From: Stenopsyche tienmushanensis
Lineage: Eukaryota > Arthropoda > Insecta > Trichoptera > Stenopsychidae
Length of the DNA stretch: 64,000 nucleotides
Reading direction: 5' to 3'
NCBI GenBank assembly: GCA_008973525.1
Contig: WACJ01000529.1
Coordinates: 1,178,001 to 1,242,000 of the forward strand
The translations under genes were made by a program, and so were the position numbers. This document shows positions 36,003-47,766 of this stretch, piece by piece. The first letter of the stretch is position 1. Every line of letters starts with the position of its first letter. Under the pieces are notes generated by a model. It was not told the origin of the DNA. It was given only the letters and a program-made list of their open reading frames with translations, and ran no database searches.

Positions 36003-37760
36003 CTAGTTTGTGGCGTTGAGTTGGGCGATTATAGAAGGAAGCAGATGAGCTATAATCGCTGTGATTTGACTTACCTGATTCCCCTGTGAAGCAGAGGGAG
36101 CTGGCGCTGTCATTACGGGAGGAGCTGGACCCCAGGAAGGGGCTTGGGTTGGATTTGAGGGAGGTGAAGCTTTCCTGTTTAATGAAGGGAAGTTTCGGTG
36201 GTCACGGGGGCTGGGAGCGCGAGCCGATGAACGTTCCGTTTTAGCCGCTAGTGCTGCAGCTCTTTGTTCAGCCAGTTTTCTCGGAAATGAGGGGCAGCCG
36301 TGATAGTTGGCTGGGTGTGGTCCTCTGCAGTTTGCACAGGTAGCCGGTGTGTCCGGGGGCTTAGAACATTCGCTGGTCAGATGATCTTGTCCGCATTTGA
36401 CGCAGTGTGCCTGTATGTTACAGTTTCTACTGGCGTGGTGGAAACCTTGGCATCGGAAACATTGACCCCCCCTTGGCTTTCGCTTTAGGGGTTCAACTTC
36501 GATATTAACGTCTAACAAGCTGTCGAGTTGATAAAACCGCTTGTTTGAATCGGTGCGGGCTAGAGTGATTAGAAATAGTGGTATTTTTTTCTTTCCCGTT
36601 CCGCTCATCTGTGCGACTCTGGTGGGAGAGAAACCGTTAGCTTCAATGGCGGCGGTCAACTCGTCAATTGAAGTGTCTTGATGGAGACCACGGATCACGG
36701 CCTTTAAGGCCTTGTCCTCGGGGAGATCGAATGATATGAATCCGATATTGGAGGCCTTAAGCAGTTTTGAGGCAGTACGGTGACAGTCACTTGACTCCAC
36801 CTTAATTACAATATTATTCCCTTTAATAACGGTTGAAGTTATGCGGACCTTAGCATCACGCAATAGTTTGATAAGATTTTGATAACCTGACATATAGGGA
36901 ATAATTAATGGAGGCGGCAGTTTTCCAGCAGCTCCCGGGAACTGAGGAAAAGAAGAAGTTAATGGAGTGATTCCATTTCCTGTCGGAAGATCGGCAGACG
37001 GTGTTGTTTTTTTTTTCCTGCTCGAAACCAGAGTGAATTTATCGGCAGCTTGTTCAGAATTTTTATGTGTGCTTAGTGTCTTTTGTTTTTTGGCGGGGAT
37101 AGGGATGGGAGCGGGAGCAGCTTTGATCACCGCGCGAAGGGCTTGGTTTTCATGTAATAGTTTGATTATATTTGAATCATTCCCAACCGGGGGGGGATGA
37201 GAATCGGGGCTGCGGCTTGGGCTTCCTTTCCTCTGGCTCTGGGTGGGGGAAAGCTCCTTCTGCAGTTGCTTCAGTTGGAGCTCAAAGGTCACACGGAGAT
37301 TTTCCATCTCCGTGCGTAGAGCTTCGTAAATGATGAAGCGTTGTTGTTGCATAATGTTTTTTATGTGTTTTTGAGAGTCTACGTGGATTAGTTTACCCTC
37401 GTCCGACTCGAAAAATTTTTGCTCCTGAGTGATGAGTTGTTTTTCCAAGTCTAGATTATCTCGGTTGAGTTTGTTTTTGTTAGTGGAGCTGTTGCTCGAG
37501 TCCGAGAGGTTACTTGAGAGCGAGTCCATGCTGTCTGTCCTCATTAAGTTAATGTTGTTTGTTTTGATTTTTGATGATGATGATTGTGCAGTATTTGCTC
37601 GATGAGGGCCCATAGAACTCAGCCCGAGGGGGGGCGGGGGGGCTTCTAATGAGGCGATAAGAGTTGCATCGGCTAAATTCATTGCATTTTTTAATTGCAG
37701 TCTTGTGATTGGTCGTCGCCCGGACAAAGGTGATTCATTGATATTACGCGGAGACTGCAT
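36003..37760 (-). CDS. LINE ORF1: gag-like nucleic-acid-binding protein
   Basis: An intact 585-residue frame. The N-terminal third is Ser/Asn-rich with a Gln-rich coiled segment (about residues 110-175). A PRE_C2HC-like region (about 290-420) is followed by three zinc knuckles, CFRCQGFHHASRNC, CVKCGQDHLTSEC and CANCRGPHPANYHGC (about 437-490). The C-terminus is Pro/Ala-rich. This is the standard Jockey-clade ORF1 plan; the protein binds the element RNA. It ends in TAG two bases before the ORF2 ATG, suggesting termination and re-initiation. Confidence 0.88.
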   Translation of the reverse strand: MQSPRNINESPLSGRRPITRLQLKNAMNLADATLIASLEAPPPPLGLSSMGPHRANTAQSSSSKIKTNNINLMRTDSMDSLSSNLSDSSNSSTNKNKLNRDNLDLEKQLITQEQKFFESDEGKLIHVDSQKHIKNIMQQQRFIIYEALRTEMENLRVTFELQLKQLQKELSPTQSQRKGSPSRSPDSHPPPVGNDSNIIKLLHENQALRAVIKAAPAPIPIPAKKQKTLSTHKNSEQAADKFTLVSSRKKKTTPSADLPTGNGITPLTSSFPQFPGAAGKLPPPLIIPYMSGYQNLIKLLRDAKVRITSTVIKGNNIVIKVESSDCHRTASKLLKASNIGFISFDLPEDKALKAVIRGLHQDTSIDELTAAIEANGFSPTRVAQMSGTGKKKIPLFLITLARTDSNKRFYQLDSLLDVNIEVEPLKRKPRGGQCFRCQGFHHASRNCNIQAHCVKCGQDHLTSECSKPPDTPATCANCRGPHPANYHGCPSFPRKLAEQRAAALAAKTERSSARAPSPRDHRNFPSLNRKASPPSNPTQAPSWGPAPPVMTAPAPSASQGNQVSQITAIIAHLLPSIIAQLNATN

Positions 37761-38055
37761 AAACGTGCTAATGATTCCAGCACGGTAATCACTAATTAAT
37801 GATATTGATCGAGTCGACCAACCTGCGTTTATTGTTGTATGGAGTTTGATTGTGATGATCCCGGTTGGTGGATCCGGGGAGGCTGTGACTGCTCGCGGCT
37901 ATGACCGCGGCTAGCCTTTGGTTGTAGGGATCGAAGCGATGTCGCAATTCGATCGTCTTTGGAAGTTTTCACAAAATATGAACAGCTCTAATGACGCACG
38001 TCTATTGCTAACGAGCGCCAATTTGAGAATCAAATTGGCGCCTTGGTTGTCTTTG

Positions 38056-38312
38056 TCGTTGCAACGTCTTCTTCGTCGCGGAGTTTCCATTGGAGGGTCA
38101 CTCGGGTGCGAAGCAATTCCGTCATGTTAGACTCAATGATAATCTCAGTACCGATTAACGTCGGTCGTCAGGATGTTATGGTTGCTAGTAGGTGATACTT
38201 TGGAAGAGGTGGTATAGTAAGTAACGAGAAAAATAGGGATGCTTTGACTGGTGAATACGCCTGACCATCAAAGTAGTGTCTGGTCTGGTGACCATGCGAG
38301 TCACGAAATAGG
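38056..38312. other. intergenic right of the LINE
   Basis: No gene seen; mixed composition with no recognisable repeat partner in the window. Confidence 0.35.
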
Positions 38313-38632
38313 GCTGCCAAAATAATTAATTTAATTGACAGAGGTGCCCACAAAAGAAATCTTTTTCCCTAATTTTATTTAAACGAATTGCATAAAATAA
38401 TGATTTATTTAGATCAAAAATACATTGCAAAATACGAAAACAATTATTTCGTGCTATTACCATCACATATTAAAAAGTTATGGTGATTTAATGATGTAAT
38501 TTAGGGTATTTTTTAAAACGTTTGAAATCTATTTCGAAAAACTTGACACTTAAGACATAGGGCCTATATGTAAAACGTAGTAAAACCCCCCTAACCACAA
38601 AAACAATATCGATCCATGTGCATAACACCCTG
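38313..38632. repeat. fragment related to the long-TIR element of gene C intron
   Basis: It shares GACAGAGGTGCCCACAAAAG (inverted relative to 18720-18745), the inner AT-rich part, and a terminal CATGTGCATAACACCCTG ending at 38632 with the element at 18136-18907. The left end is missing. Confidence 0.55.
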
Positions 38633-39109
38633 TCTAATATCGTAACTACGCAGCAAAAGTAAATCAATGCGACATAAACCTACACGAAATTTTAATATAA
38701 TACGGACTAAAAATATTCTTGATATAAATTTAGAGGATGCGCCGCATCCACAGCATCTATTGTACGGCACGCTAAGTATATATTGTTATGGATCGTACAT
38801 TTATTTATTGAGTGTTTCTTCAAACGAAAGCTCGTATAATAGTAGATATTGTTTATTGATGACTTATACAAAATGCACGATTTAGACAATGACCCGAAGT
38901 CTTAAGTGCTGACGCAAACAGGCGAATGTAATGACATGATTCGGAACAAATCCCTAAAAGTACTAGTGTTAGGAGTTAACATATTATATATATGAATCAC
39001 AACAAAGAAAGTCCAAAGGTCATTTTCACTATCTTAGTATTTCATATAATATATTGATATGATAATAATAATTCTATGTGATATAATTTTAAACCCTTTA
39101 ATCGAATCT

Positions 39110-39640
39110 AGACATATTCTTTATTTTCGTTTCCTCAGGGTCGTGACTAAGACTATGTAGATTTTGTCTTTTTCCGAACCACGTCCTTCCAACCATCCTT
39201 GTCGGTCGCCTTAGTCACTCCATCTTCGTGGTGACCGTCCTCTTCTTTTCTTCTCGGACAAACTGCCCATAATCAGTTAGTTTTTCTAAATTTTCTCCAT
39301 CCTGGCAAGCAATATATCCGAAAAATTTAGAATTCGCCCCAGGCAGGCGGACGAGAGTCTATTTTTTAAATTTTTGATGGACTGGTTATTTAGAATGGAC
39401 TGGTTAGTTCTTTTGGCAGTCCACGGAAACCTCAGCATGCGATGCAAACATCACATTTCGAAGGCATCAATTGTTTATCTTCCTTTTTTGCGCAGTGTCC
39501 ATGTTTCCACTCCGTATAAAAACACGGAGAATAGGAGCGTTTGGACTAAGCGGAGTTTAGTAGTTATTGAAATTTCTCAACTCTTCTCTGCGAGAAGCCG
39601 CAAGGAATTCAACTCCGGAATGGACGCAAAAAAATAAAAT
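39110..39640 (-). mobile_element. degenerate LINE, C-terminal end
   Basis: The minus strand gives YGVETWTLRKKG, then DAFEM and HRMLRFPWTAKRT (about 39390-39520), then GRSPRRWSD and ATDKDGWKDVVRK (about 39160-39240). This order is typical of the C-terminus of a CR1/RTE-like LINE protein. Stops and frame changes show it is dead. Confidence 0.6.
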
Positions 39641-39654
39641 ACCTAAAACGACCC

Positions 39655-40480
39655 CAAGTAACATCACCGATTATCAAGAAGAAAAACGGTGAATGACCTA
39701 GAAATAGCATAGAAAAAGCGGAGATATTCGCTGGTCACTTGACAGAAGTATTCACTCCACACAAAAACATGAATACTTCAGAAAGCAAAGATGAGATTCA
39801 CCGGCCGCCAAATACAAAAAAATCAACCATTTGAATTTAAAAAATTACAAAGCGAGAAGTCATAGCAAAGGTTGACATAAAAAAAATCGTCTGGCTACGA
39901 TCTCATTACGGGAAGAATGGTAAAGGAACTCCCTACCAAAGGATTTATGTTCTCGGTACAAACATTCAATGCGTTACTAAAAATAGGCTATTTCCCACCA
40001 CAATGGAAAGATTATTCTAATCCCCAAGCCCGGCAAGGATATACATGACGTCAAATCATACAGACCCATCAGCTTACTCCAAATAATTTCCATTTTTTTT
40101 GAAAAACTACTATTGAAGAGACTTAAGCCAATAATTGAGAAAAACAATCTAACACCCAATCACCAATTTGGATTTCGTCAACAACATGCGATTGTGGAAT
40201 AAATACACAGGATCTTTAATAGAATACACAAGAACTTAAATGACAGAAAATATTGTTCGACAGCGTTCCTGGACAAAACTCAGGCTTTTAATAAAGTGTG
40301 GCACCCGGGCTAGCTATATAAAATTGGAAAACAACTGCCAACAAATTACTTCTTCATGCTCAAATCATACCTGACTAGCAGAACATTCAATGTCAAATAC
40401 GAAGATGAAGCCACCACACTCCATGATATAAATTCCAACGTCCCACAAGACAGGCAGATAAGAGCCATCGGCATTCGTGG
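39655..40480 (+). mobile_element. degenerate Jockey-type reverse transcriptase
   Basis: The plus strand encodes PKPGKDIHDVKSYRPISLLQ, then NNLTPNHQFGFRQQHA (about 40150-40190), a corrupted FLDKTQAFNKVWHPG with a stop after it, then MLKSYLTSRTFNVKYE and NVPQD. The catalytic YxDD block is missing. It is opposite in strand to the LINE relic just before it. Confidence 0.65.
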
Positions 40481-40794
40481 AAATATGAATGAGGAAGGAC
40501 ATGCTGTACGTCCTTTTACATGGGGAATTTATGGACACACTTTCGTCAGAGCAGCATGCGACTAGCTCCGGGTGCAATATAACAATTGTTATAGAACATC
40601 CGTTCTTAAATTGTGTTGTTTACTTGGTACTTAAATTGGGTTGTTACTTAAACTTTTTGTTCTTTTAAAAATTGAAAGACCTTAATAGCTTTTTTTATGA
40701 TGATTGAAATATTGTTTAGAATAAAGAAGAAGAGAAAGTTTTTATTGAATAGGTTTGTCGGCAATTTTTTTTATGGTTTATTAATTAATTTCCA

Positions 40795-41010
40795 CAGGGT
40801 TCGACGAAATTGATAATACAATCATTAAAAACTTCCCACAAAAGTTTTCAATGCTTACATGCAAATCGGTTATTATCCCACTTTATGAAAATTTGGAAAG
40901 GTAAATCCGATTCCAAAATCAGAAAAAAAAATGATCCATCCCGAAATCTATAGACCGATCAGTCTACTGTCTGCACTTAATAAACTCTATATCTATAGCT
41001 TAAAACTAAG
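40795..41010 (+). mobile_element. LINE reverse transcriptase scrap
   Basis: It encodes FDEIDNTIIKNFPQK and, in another frame, PEIYRPISLLSALNKL, recognisable as the start of a LINE reverse transcriptase. It is short and frameshifted. Confidence 0.5.
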
Positions 41011-41454
41011 ACTTCAATATATGAATTGCTAGACTTAGTATGTTAATGTACTCATGTATAATTATTTTTATAAAAGATTATTATTATTACTGTACAAACG
41101 ATGCTATTGGAATAAATGTGCCATACAATGAACAAAAACATTTTTTTGCAATCCATCACATACGTGAGCAAAAGTGAGCCTAATTCTCCAAGTGCACATC
41201 AACAGATTGTATTTTTTATTTTAAACAATCGGGATAATCGAAAATCCGGATAATCGAGGTCCGGAAAATGGAGTTTCTACTGTATGTATGCATATTTTTA
41301 TGGCGGAACGAATAGGTTTGGCGTACCTTTTGTCACTTAAACAAAGACAGGACGAGTTTGAAAGTAAAAAAAAATCATTCGGCATTCTTCCTTTATCCTT
41401 CCCGGTTCCACAGACATTTTTAAAATTTTAATTCCTGTTTAAGAACCGCTGATT

Positions 41455-41690
41455 TAGATCAAAAAAATATTACAATATGCAAAAACAGTTGCTTTGTGCT
41501 ATTATGACCACATATTACAAAGTTATGATGATTTAAAGGTGAAATTTTGGATATTTTTTCAAAATGTCAAAAGAAATCTATTTCGACAACCCCGACACTT
41601 AGGATATAGAAACTATTTGTGAAACGTATCAAAAGACCATTTTTAATCCCAAAAAAAAATTTTGTCGGTCCATGTACAAAATACACCTCA
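41455..41690. repeat. second fragment related to the gene C intron element
   Basis: It matches 38400-38632 along its length (CATATTACAAAGTTATGATG, CGACACTTAGGATATAG, TGTCGGTCCATGT). It is preceded by a hAT-like AAGAACCGCTGATTTAG terminus at about 41436-41452. Confidence 0.5.
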
Positions 41691-42142
41691 AATATGTTAA
41701 TTATTTTCACGTCGGGTAATTTTCAAATCATACTTAAGATGTTTGAAATTTATATTCAAAGATTTATAAATCAACCTGTTTTACAGTTTTTTTTCTTTTT
41801 TGTGAATTTATGTGATAATTTTAATTTTAATAAATTGCTATTTTGACCATAGCATTTCACGAAATGAAGTGTAATTTATATTAGTCATTGATAAAGTATA
41901 GCAATTTTATATAAATATTTGATGCTAGCATTTAATGAACTTTACCCATTGGTATTTGTTATACTGGTCTAATCCAATACATATTTAGGTATTTTAAGCC
42001 ACGATATACTCTATATCAGTTTGATCAAAATAATGACATTTGTATTTTTCTATTTTTTTTATCTTGGCATAACATTAAATGACTTAGTTGAAGTCAAACG
42101 TTTCTTCGCAAATTGTTAATTGTTCTTAAAATTGTTGTGAGA
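41691..42142. promoter_or_regulatory. 5' flank of gene E
   Basis: AT-rich. It shares spaced blocks with the flank of D (TTTGTTATACTGG near 41955, AATAATGACATTT near 42029). A promoter is likely here, but no TATA box or initiator can be chosen with confidence. Confidence 0.4.
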
Positions 42143-45100
42143 ATGGATATACATAATTTAAGCATTTTTCTGGTGCTGATTTTGTATCGCCAAATTGAAA
42201 TTGTTGGTACGGAGTGTATTGACGATTTTATAGATGGATTTTCTAGTTTTTTACCGAATCCTTGTGATGACTCGACAGCATCTTTCATTATTGAACGTTA
42301 TAGTGATTTTTCTCCTGAAAATGAAGGAAAATCAGGATTCTTTTTAACAGCAGTATATGGACAGCCTTCCTGCTCGAAGAGTAAAGCGATTTCCCTTAAA
42401 GATTCAACATCTATAGAGCTCTCCTATTTTATCAGAAATTCTGAAAATATTGAGGGGCTAACTTGCACCTTTGAAATCAATAGAAAAGATGAACCAATTA
42501 AACATACAATACATATAGATGACACTGAAGATACTTGGAGGCCTATAAGTCTAAACACAACAAATACGGAAGAATTTAATGTAAGTTTTTCTAAAGTACA
42601 GTATTTTTATTTTATTTTTATAATTACAAATTAAAATTACAAAATAATGTTTTTCATCTTAATTGACAAATTATCAAATTTTTTATTAATAAAATTTTTC
42701 GTTTTTTTTTTCAAGCTAATTTTACAATGTGATCCTATATACCATAACACTGTTTTTGTGGCTTTTGGAAAAATCAATATTAAAGCCGAACCCGAAGATT
42801 GTCCGTTTAAGGGGCCAACTGTTTCGAATGAATCGGCTGAATCAACAACTCTTTCGACTGAATCGACGGAACTGCCTGAATCGACTGAATCGACTGAATC
42901 AACAACTCTTTCGACTGAATCGACGGAACTGCCTGAATCGACTGAATCGACTGAATCAACAACTCTTTCGACTGAATCGACGGAACTGCCTGAATCGACA
43001 GAATCGACTGAACTAACAACTCTTTCGACTGAATCGACGGAACTGCCTGAATCGACTGAATCGACTGAATCAACAACTCTTTCGACTGAATCGACTGAAC
43101 TGCCTGAATCAACTGAATCGACTGAATCTACTGAATCAACAACTCTTTCGACTGAATCGACAACTGTTTCGACTGAATTAACTGAATCGACTGAATTAAC
43201 AACTCTTTCGACTGAATCGACTGAATCAACAACTCTTTCGACTGAATCAACAACTCTTTCGACTGAATCAACAACTGTTTCGACTGAATTGAATGAATCG
43301 ACTGAATTAACAACTCTTTCGAGTGAATCGACGGAACTGCCTGGATCGACTGAATCAACAACTCTTTCGACTGAATCGACAGAACCAACAACTCTTTCGA
43401 CTGAATCGACAGAATCAACAACTCTTTTGACTGAATCTACTGAATCAACAACTCTTTCGACAACTGTTTCGACTGAATCAACAACTCTTTCGACTGAATT
43501 AACAACTCTTTCGACTGAATCAACAACTCTTTCGACTGAATCGACAGAATCAACGACTCTTTCGACTGAATCGACAGAATCAACAACTATTTCGACTGAA
43601 TCGACTGAATCAACAACTCTTTCGAGTGAATCGACGGAACTGCCTGAATCAACTGAATCGACTGAATCAACAACTCTTTCGAGTGAATCGACGGAACTGC
43701 CTGAATCGACAGAATCGACTGAATCAACAACTCTTTCGACTGGATCGACGGAGCTGCCTGAATCGACTGAATCAACAACTCTTTCGACTGAATCGACTGA
43801 ATCAACAACTCTTTCAACTGAATCGACTGAATCAACAACTCTTTCGACTGAATCGACTGAATCAACAACTCTTTCGAGTGAATCGACGGAACTGCCTGAA
43901 TCGACAGAATCGACTGAATCAACAACTCTTTCGACTGGATCGACGGAGCTGCCTGAATCGACTGAATCAACAACTTTTTCGACTGAATCGACTGAATCAA
44001 CAACTCTTTCGACTGAATCGACAGAATTAACAACTCTTTCGACTGAATCGACAACTGTTTCGACTGAATCGACAGAATCAACGACTCTTTCGACTGAATC
44101 GACAGAATCAACAACTCTTTCAACTGAATCGACAGAATCAACAACTCTTTCGACTGAATCAACAACTCTTTCGACTGAATCGACTGAATCAACAACTCTT
44201 TCGAGTGAATCGACGGAGCTGCCTGAATCGACTGAATCAACAACTATTTCGACTGAATCGACTGAATCAACAACTCTTTCGAGTGAATCGACGGAACTGC
44301 CTGAATCGACAGAATCGACTGAATCAACAACTCTTTCGACTGGATCGACGGAGCTGCCTGAATCGACTGAATCAACAACTCTTTCGACTGAATCGACAGA
44401 ATTAACAACTCTTTCGACTGAATCCACAGAATCAACAATTCTTTCGACTGAATCGACAGAATCAACAACTATTTCGACTGAATCGACTGAATCAACAACT
44501 CTTTCGAGTGAATCGACGGAACTGCCTGAATCGACAGAATCGACTGAATCAACAACTCTTTCGACTGGATCGACGGAGCTGCCTGAATCGACTGAATCGA
44601 CTGAATCAACAACTCTTTCGACTGAATCGACAGAATTAACAACTCTTTCGACTGAATCCACAGAATCAACAATTCTTTCGACTGAATCGACAGAATCAAC
44701 AACTCTTTCGACTGAATCGACTGAATCAACAACTCTTTCGACTGAATCGACTGAATCAACAACTCTTTCGAGTGAATCGACGGAGCTGCCTGAATCGACA
44801 GAATCGACTGAAACAACAACTCTTTCGACTGGATCGACGGAGCTGCCTGAATCGACTGAATTAACAACTCTTTCGACTGAATCGACTGAATCAACAACTT
44901 TTTCGAGTGAATCGACAGAATCAACAACTCTTTCGACTGAATCGACTGAATCAACAACTCTTTCGACTGAATCTACTGAATCAACAACTCTTTCGACTGA
45001 ATCGACTCAATCAACTGAATCGACTGAATCCACATCGGATTTAACAACTGATTTGGTGACTGTATCTACAACAGAGGACTCAAATTTAAATTCGACCACC

Positions 45101-45322
45101 GCTTTACCTGATACACCTAACGATATTGATACAACTTGGAAAGCATTAATAATAGTATCGACTACGTTCACTTTCGTTACATTCTTTTGGATGGTCACGA
45201 AGACTTTTCTTAAGGTGTTTAAAGTGAAAAATATTCAACCTGTTAACAATGACGAAAATAGTCCCAATTTCATGAAAAATAACGAAAACATTATCTTACC
45301 AAGGATTCATATCCAAAAATAA
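42143..45322 (+). CDS. gene E: membrane mucin with cysteine domain and Ser-Thr-Glu stalk
   Basis: Exons 42143-42580 and 42716-45322 join in phase 0 (donor GTAAGT, acceptor TTTCAAG), giving 1014 residues. Signal peptide of about 24 residues. The domain shows ECIDDF, PCDD, CSKS, LSYF, CTF and W in exon 1, then LQC and EDCPF in exon 2, the same cysteine order as A to C. The stalk, about 740 residues, is made of STE, STTLS and ELPESTE units. The helix TTWKALIIVSTTFTFVTFFWM and the tail KVFKVKNIQPVNN are nearly the same as in D. AATAAA lies at 45341. E is the intact counterpart of D and shows what D has lost. It is a very probable cell-surface, O-glycosylated protein; the ligand or partner is unknown. 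Confidence 0.85.
42834..45040 (+). repeat. coding repeat of Ser-Thr-Glu units in gene E
   Basis: The basic 9-bp unit TCGACTGAA (STE) is combined with ACAACTCTTTCG (TTLS) and ACGGAACTGCCTGAA (TELPE) into variable composites of 30-60 bp. Several composite blocks of 150-200 bp recur, such as those starting near 43620, 43870, 44280 and 44510. Block duplication rather than single-unit slippage made much of the array. Confidence 0.92.
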
Positions 45323-45540
45323 ATTCATATTGGGCTTTGCAAATAAAATATTTTAAAATTTGATAAGAAACAATGTTTTTTTCAGTACATTTTCAATACT
45401 AATTATAACTATTTCTCCTAAATTAAATGGCTTGTTTATTTTATCACCATAAAATCCTTTTGGTTTTTAGACAAAAAATCCATCAAGGAATGTTTTCAAT
45501 GTTTCCAGAGAATTAAGAGAAAATCTTGATTCAAAGTAAA

Positions 45541-45727
45541 ATGGTGAGTAAGACGAAAATTGCAAAACTTTCTATTTCAAATAATTTTTTTGTCTAACGT
45601 AAATCAATTGTAGTCGATTTTTATCACAATGAAAAAAAAATTAGGTCAATTTTAAATCAATTCCTAATTTAGTTTATTTTTCATCGGTTTCAATTGCTTC
45701 ATTTGATTTAAAGTTCATAATACACTC
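45541..45727 (+). pseudogene. probable relic of an A-type first exon after gene E
   Basis: It aligns by eye with 29930-30117 after gene D (CTATTT...TTTTTTTGT, ATTGTAGTCGA against ATTGTTATCGA, CACAATGAA against TACGATGAA, then a shared TTTCATTTGATTT-like end). An ATG at 45541 is preceded by CAAAGTAAA, like the CAAGTAAA before A, B and C. The frame is broken. Confidence 0.35.
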
Positions 45728-46944
45728 CAGCGGTTTTTGAACTGGAGTACGCGAACTTCTAGGGGTCCACGAAGCCATTAGCGACGTCCACGAAAGTATT
45801 GAAGAACGTGGAGAGAAAACGGGTTGGGAAATCCCCAACATAAGAGACGGGTTTTATTTCCTTTCATCGGTAAAAATAACTTTTCGTAACGATAAGTACT
45901 TCTAAAAATGAAAATTATATGAAATGCGAACCTTCGTGTGTTTTTTTTTACGTCTACGGACAGTTCTGATATACGTCGCTGAATAGTATTATATTATTAG
46001 ACAGCGATATTAGTTGCTTCTTTAGTTTATTAGAATCCACAAAAACTAATTCCACCATCATAAAAATGCAGAGTTTGATGAGCTTTTGTCTGATTTTTTT
46101 TTTTTGCTTGGCAGTTTCCAATGCGTCTTCATATGATGCTTGCACTAATGCTGTGTTCGCTTTCTGAAAACTTTCAGTTCGATTAAGTCTCTGGTGTTTT
46201 AAATTAGTTTTATGTCGACGAAAGAACTCCAAATCTTTTTTAATGTGTTCTGAATGCTTTGTCTCTAAGTGACGTTTGATTTTTGAAGGTTTTATAGACT
46301 CATGACTGAGAATAACTTTGCATAAATTTAGCTCTGGTTTCTAGAGCGATATCGGGGATGTGCTTCACGGCCGCATCAATTGCTTTCTCATCGGGATCCA
46401 GGACGGAGGGAAGTCAGTTGGTGATCGTTATCAATGAAGGATTTGAAATGTTTGCAGTCGGCCTGCTCGTCGTTCGGCTCTTGGCACTCCTCGGGAGGTG
46501 ATCGAAAGAGAAAGCTTCATAGACTGTCATCCAAGACACGAACGGTACATTTCTGATTAGCGTCAGGTCCAGAACAAACGAACAACGGAGAGATAGTGCG
46601 TGAAATATTGAGGAAAATGAATTTGGACGTTGTTTCACAGGGAGAAGGATGGCAAGAACGTACCTTGCCAATTTTACCGGAGGCATTTCCAATAGGGGTA
46701 CTAGGCATTGAGGTCACCTAACACTCGAACTCTCTCTTCCATTTTAAACGATTGGAACGGTTCCTCTTGCGATTACACTTGTTTTTAATTTTAAATAAAT
46801 ATTATATATGAAATTATTCAAACACCATTAAAAATAAAAATTGCATTATAGTGAATATTTTTTTATTGATTATAAATTGGCAACCCCTCAGAAAACCCGT
46901 CGCGACCCCCTTGGGGGTCACGATCCATAGGCTGGGAACCTATG
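45728..46944 (-). mobile_element. hAT relic of the ZBED5/FAM200-like group
   Basis: The left end CAGCGGTTTTTGAACTGGAG and the right end GGCTGGGAACCTATG are hAT-type termini. The minus strand at 45954-46310 encodes KPSKIKRHLETKHSEHIKK, then LEFFRRHKTN and ASYEDALETAKQKKK, the N-terminal part of ZBED5-like hAT proteins. The catalytic region is absent. A further coding-looking segment at 46517-46717 is not recognised and could be captured sequence. Confidence 0.65.
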
Positions 46945-47164
46945 ATCTATATCCTATGAAAGTACAATTAAATTAGAATTAACTATCGCACTAATGCAAT
47001 ATTTTCATGAGGAAAATTGAATAAAGAAAATGAGATTTTTATACATTATCATCACGATTTTTATTAAAAACTGCGACCATTTCTATATAATATGCTATCA
47101 ACTATCAAAAAGAAAAAAAATTCAAACGATTTAAGACATTATATTGAAAGATTAATATTCAATA

Positions 47165-47600
47165 AAATAATCTAATCCCATTTCTACGAAAACTGATAAG
47201 TACTTAATTTTTTATGTTAATCTTTTTTTCCATATCTTTTACGAATATTTTGTTGCTTAAAATATTACTTGTTAGCTACCGTTATGTAATGTCGTTTGAT
47301 AAATTTGCTGATAATTCTTTCTTTATCAATGAATAAAATGGTGCCATCTTCACGCCATGAAGTCCTTTAACTACTGCAAAATATTGAAAATATTATTTTT
47401 TAAATGATATATTAATATCAATTAGCTGCATGGTTCTCTTATAATTTAAATAACATAGCGCATCACTTAATAAGTTCGAAGAATTTTTTCCCATTTCAAC
47501 ATATTTAGGGTTGTCGCAATTCGTCGTCTTCGAATTTATTGAGTGATTTTTTGCATATTATTATATACTCTCCATGTATTGTTACTTTATATGTATTTAC
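47165..47600. repeat. dispersed AT-rich repeat, copy 3 of 4
   Basis: It matches 30565-31085 in order: AAGTACTTAATTTT, GAATAAAATGGTGCCATCTT, AACTACTGCAAAATATTGAA, TATCAATTAGCTGCATGG, then TATTATATACTCTCCATGTA. Confidence 0.65.
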
Positions 47601-47766
47601 TAATTTTTTATGCTTGTTCTGGGGGTTAAAGAATAATTTACTCGGAAGCAGTACCGTAATGAGGGTATGAAGCGTCTGGGGCAAGAGTCTATCTTGTGCC
47701 TCCCTATAACCCAATAATGATAAAAAAATTAATGTAACATGTTAAATTTTACTAAATGCAATATCT

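Larger units (their letters stand above)
32888..38045 (-). mobile_element. near-complete Jockey-type LINE with poly(A) tail and target duplication
   Basis: On the minus strand the element runs from about 38045 to a poly(A) tail of about 24 A ending at 32888, preceded by AATAAA-like sequence. The 10-bp GTTGTCTTTG flanks both ends (32878-32887 and 38046-38055), as expected of target-primed insertion. ORF1 (gag-like) and ORF2 (endonuclease plus reverse transcriptase) are both present. The 5' end forms a hairpin, GGCGCCAATTTGA with its complement. It is the youngest-looking element in the window. It interrupts intergenic sequence between D and E. Confidence 0.88.

Noticed and set aside
42637..44957. 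Minus-strand VDSVERVV and other-frame frames in gene E
   Set aside because: They arise from a repeat period that is a multiple of three; no conserved ends are present, and paralogues do not share them.
46414..46717. Minus-strand frame with SPCETTSKFIFLNISRTIS
   Set aside because: It looks coding in places but is unrecognised and lies within hAT debris; not called as a separate gene.
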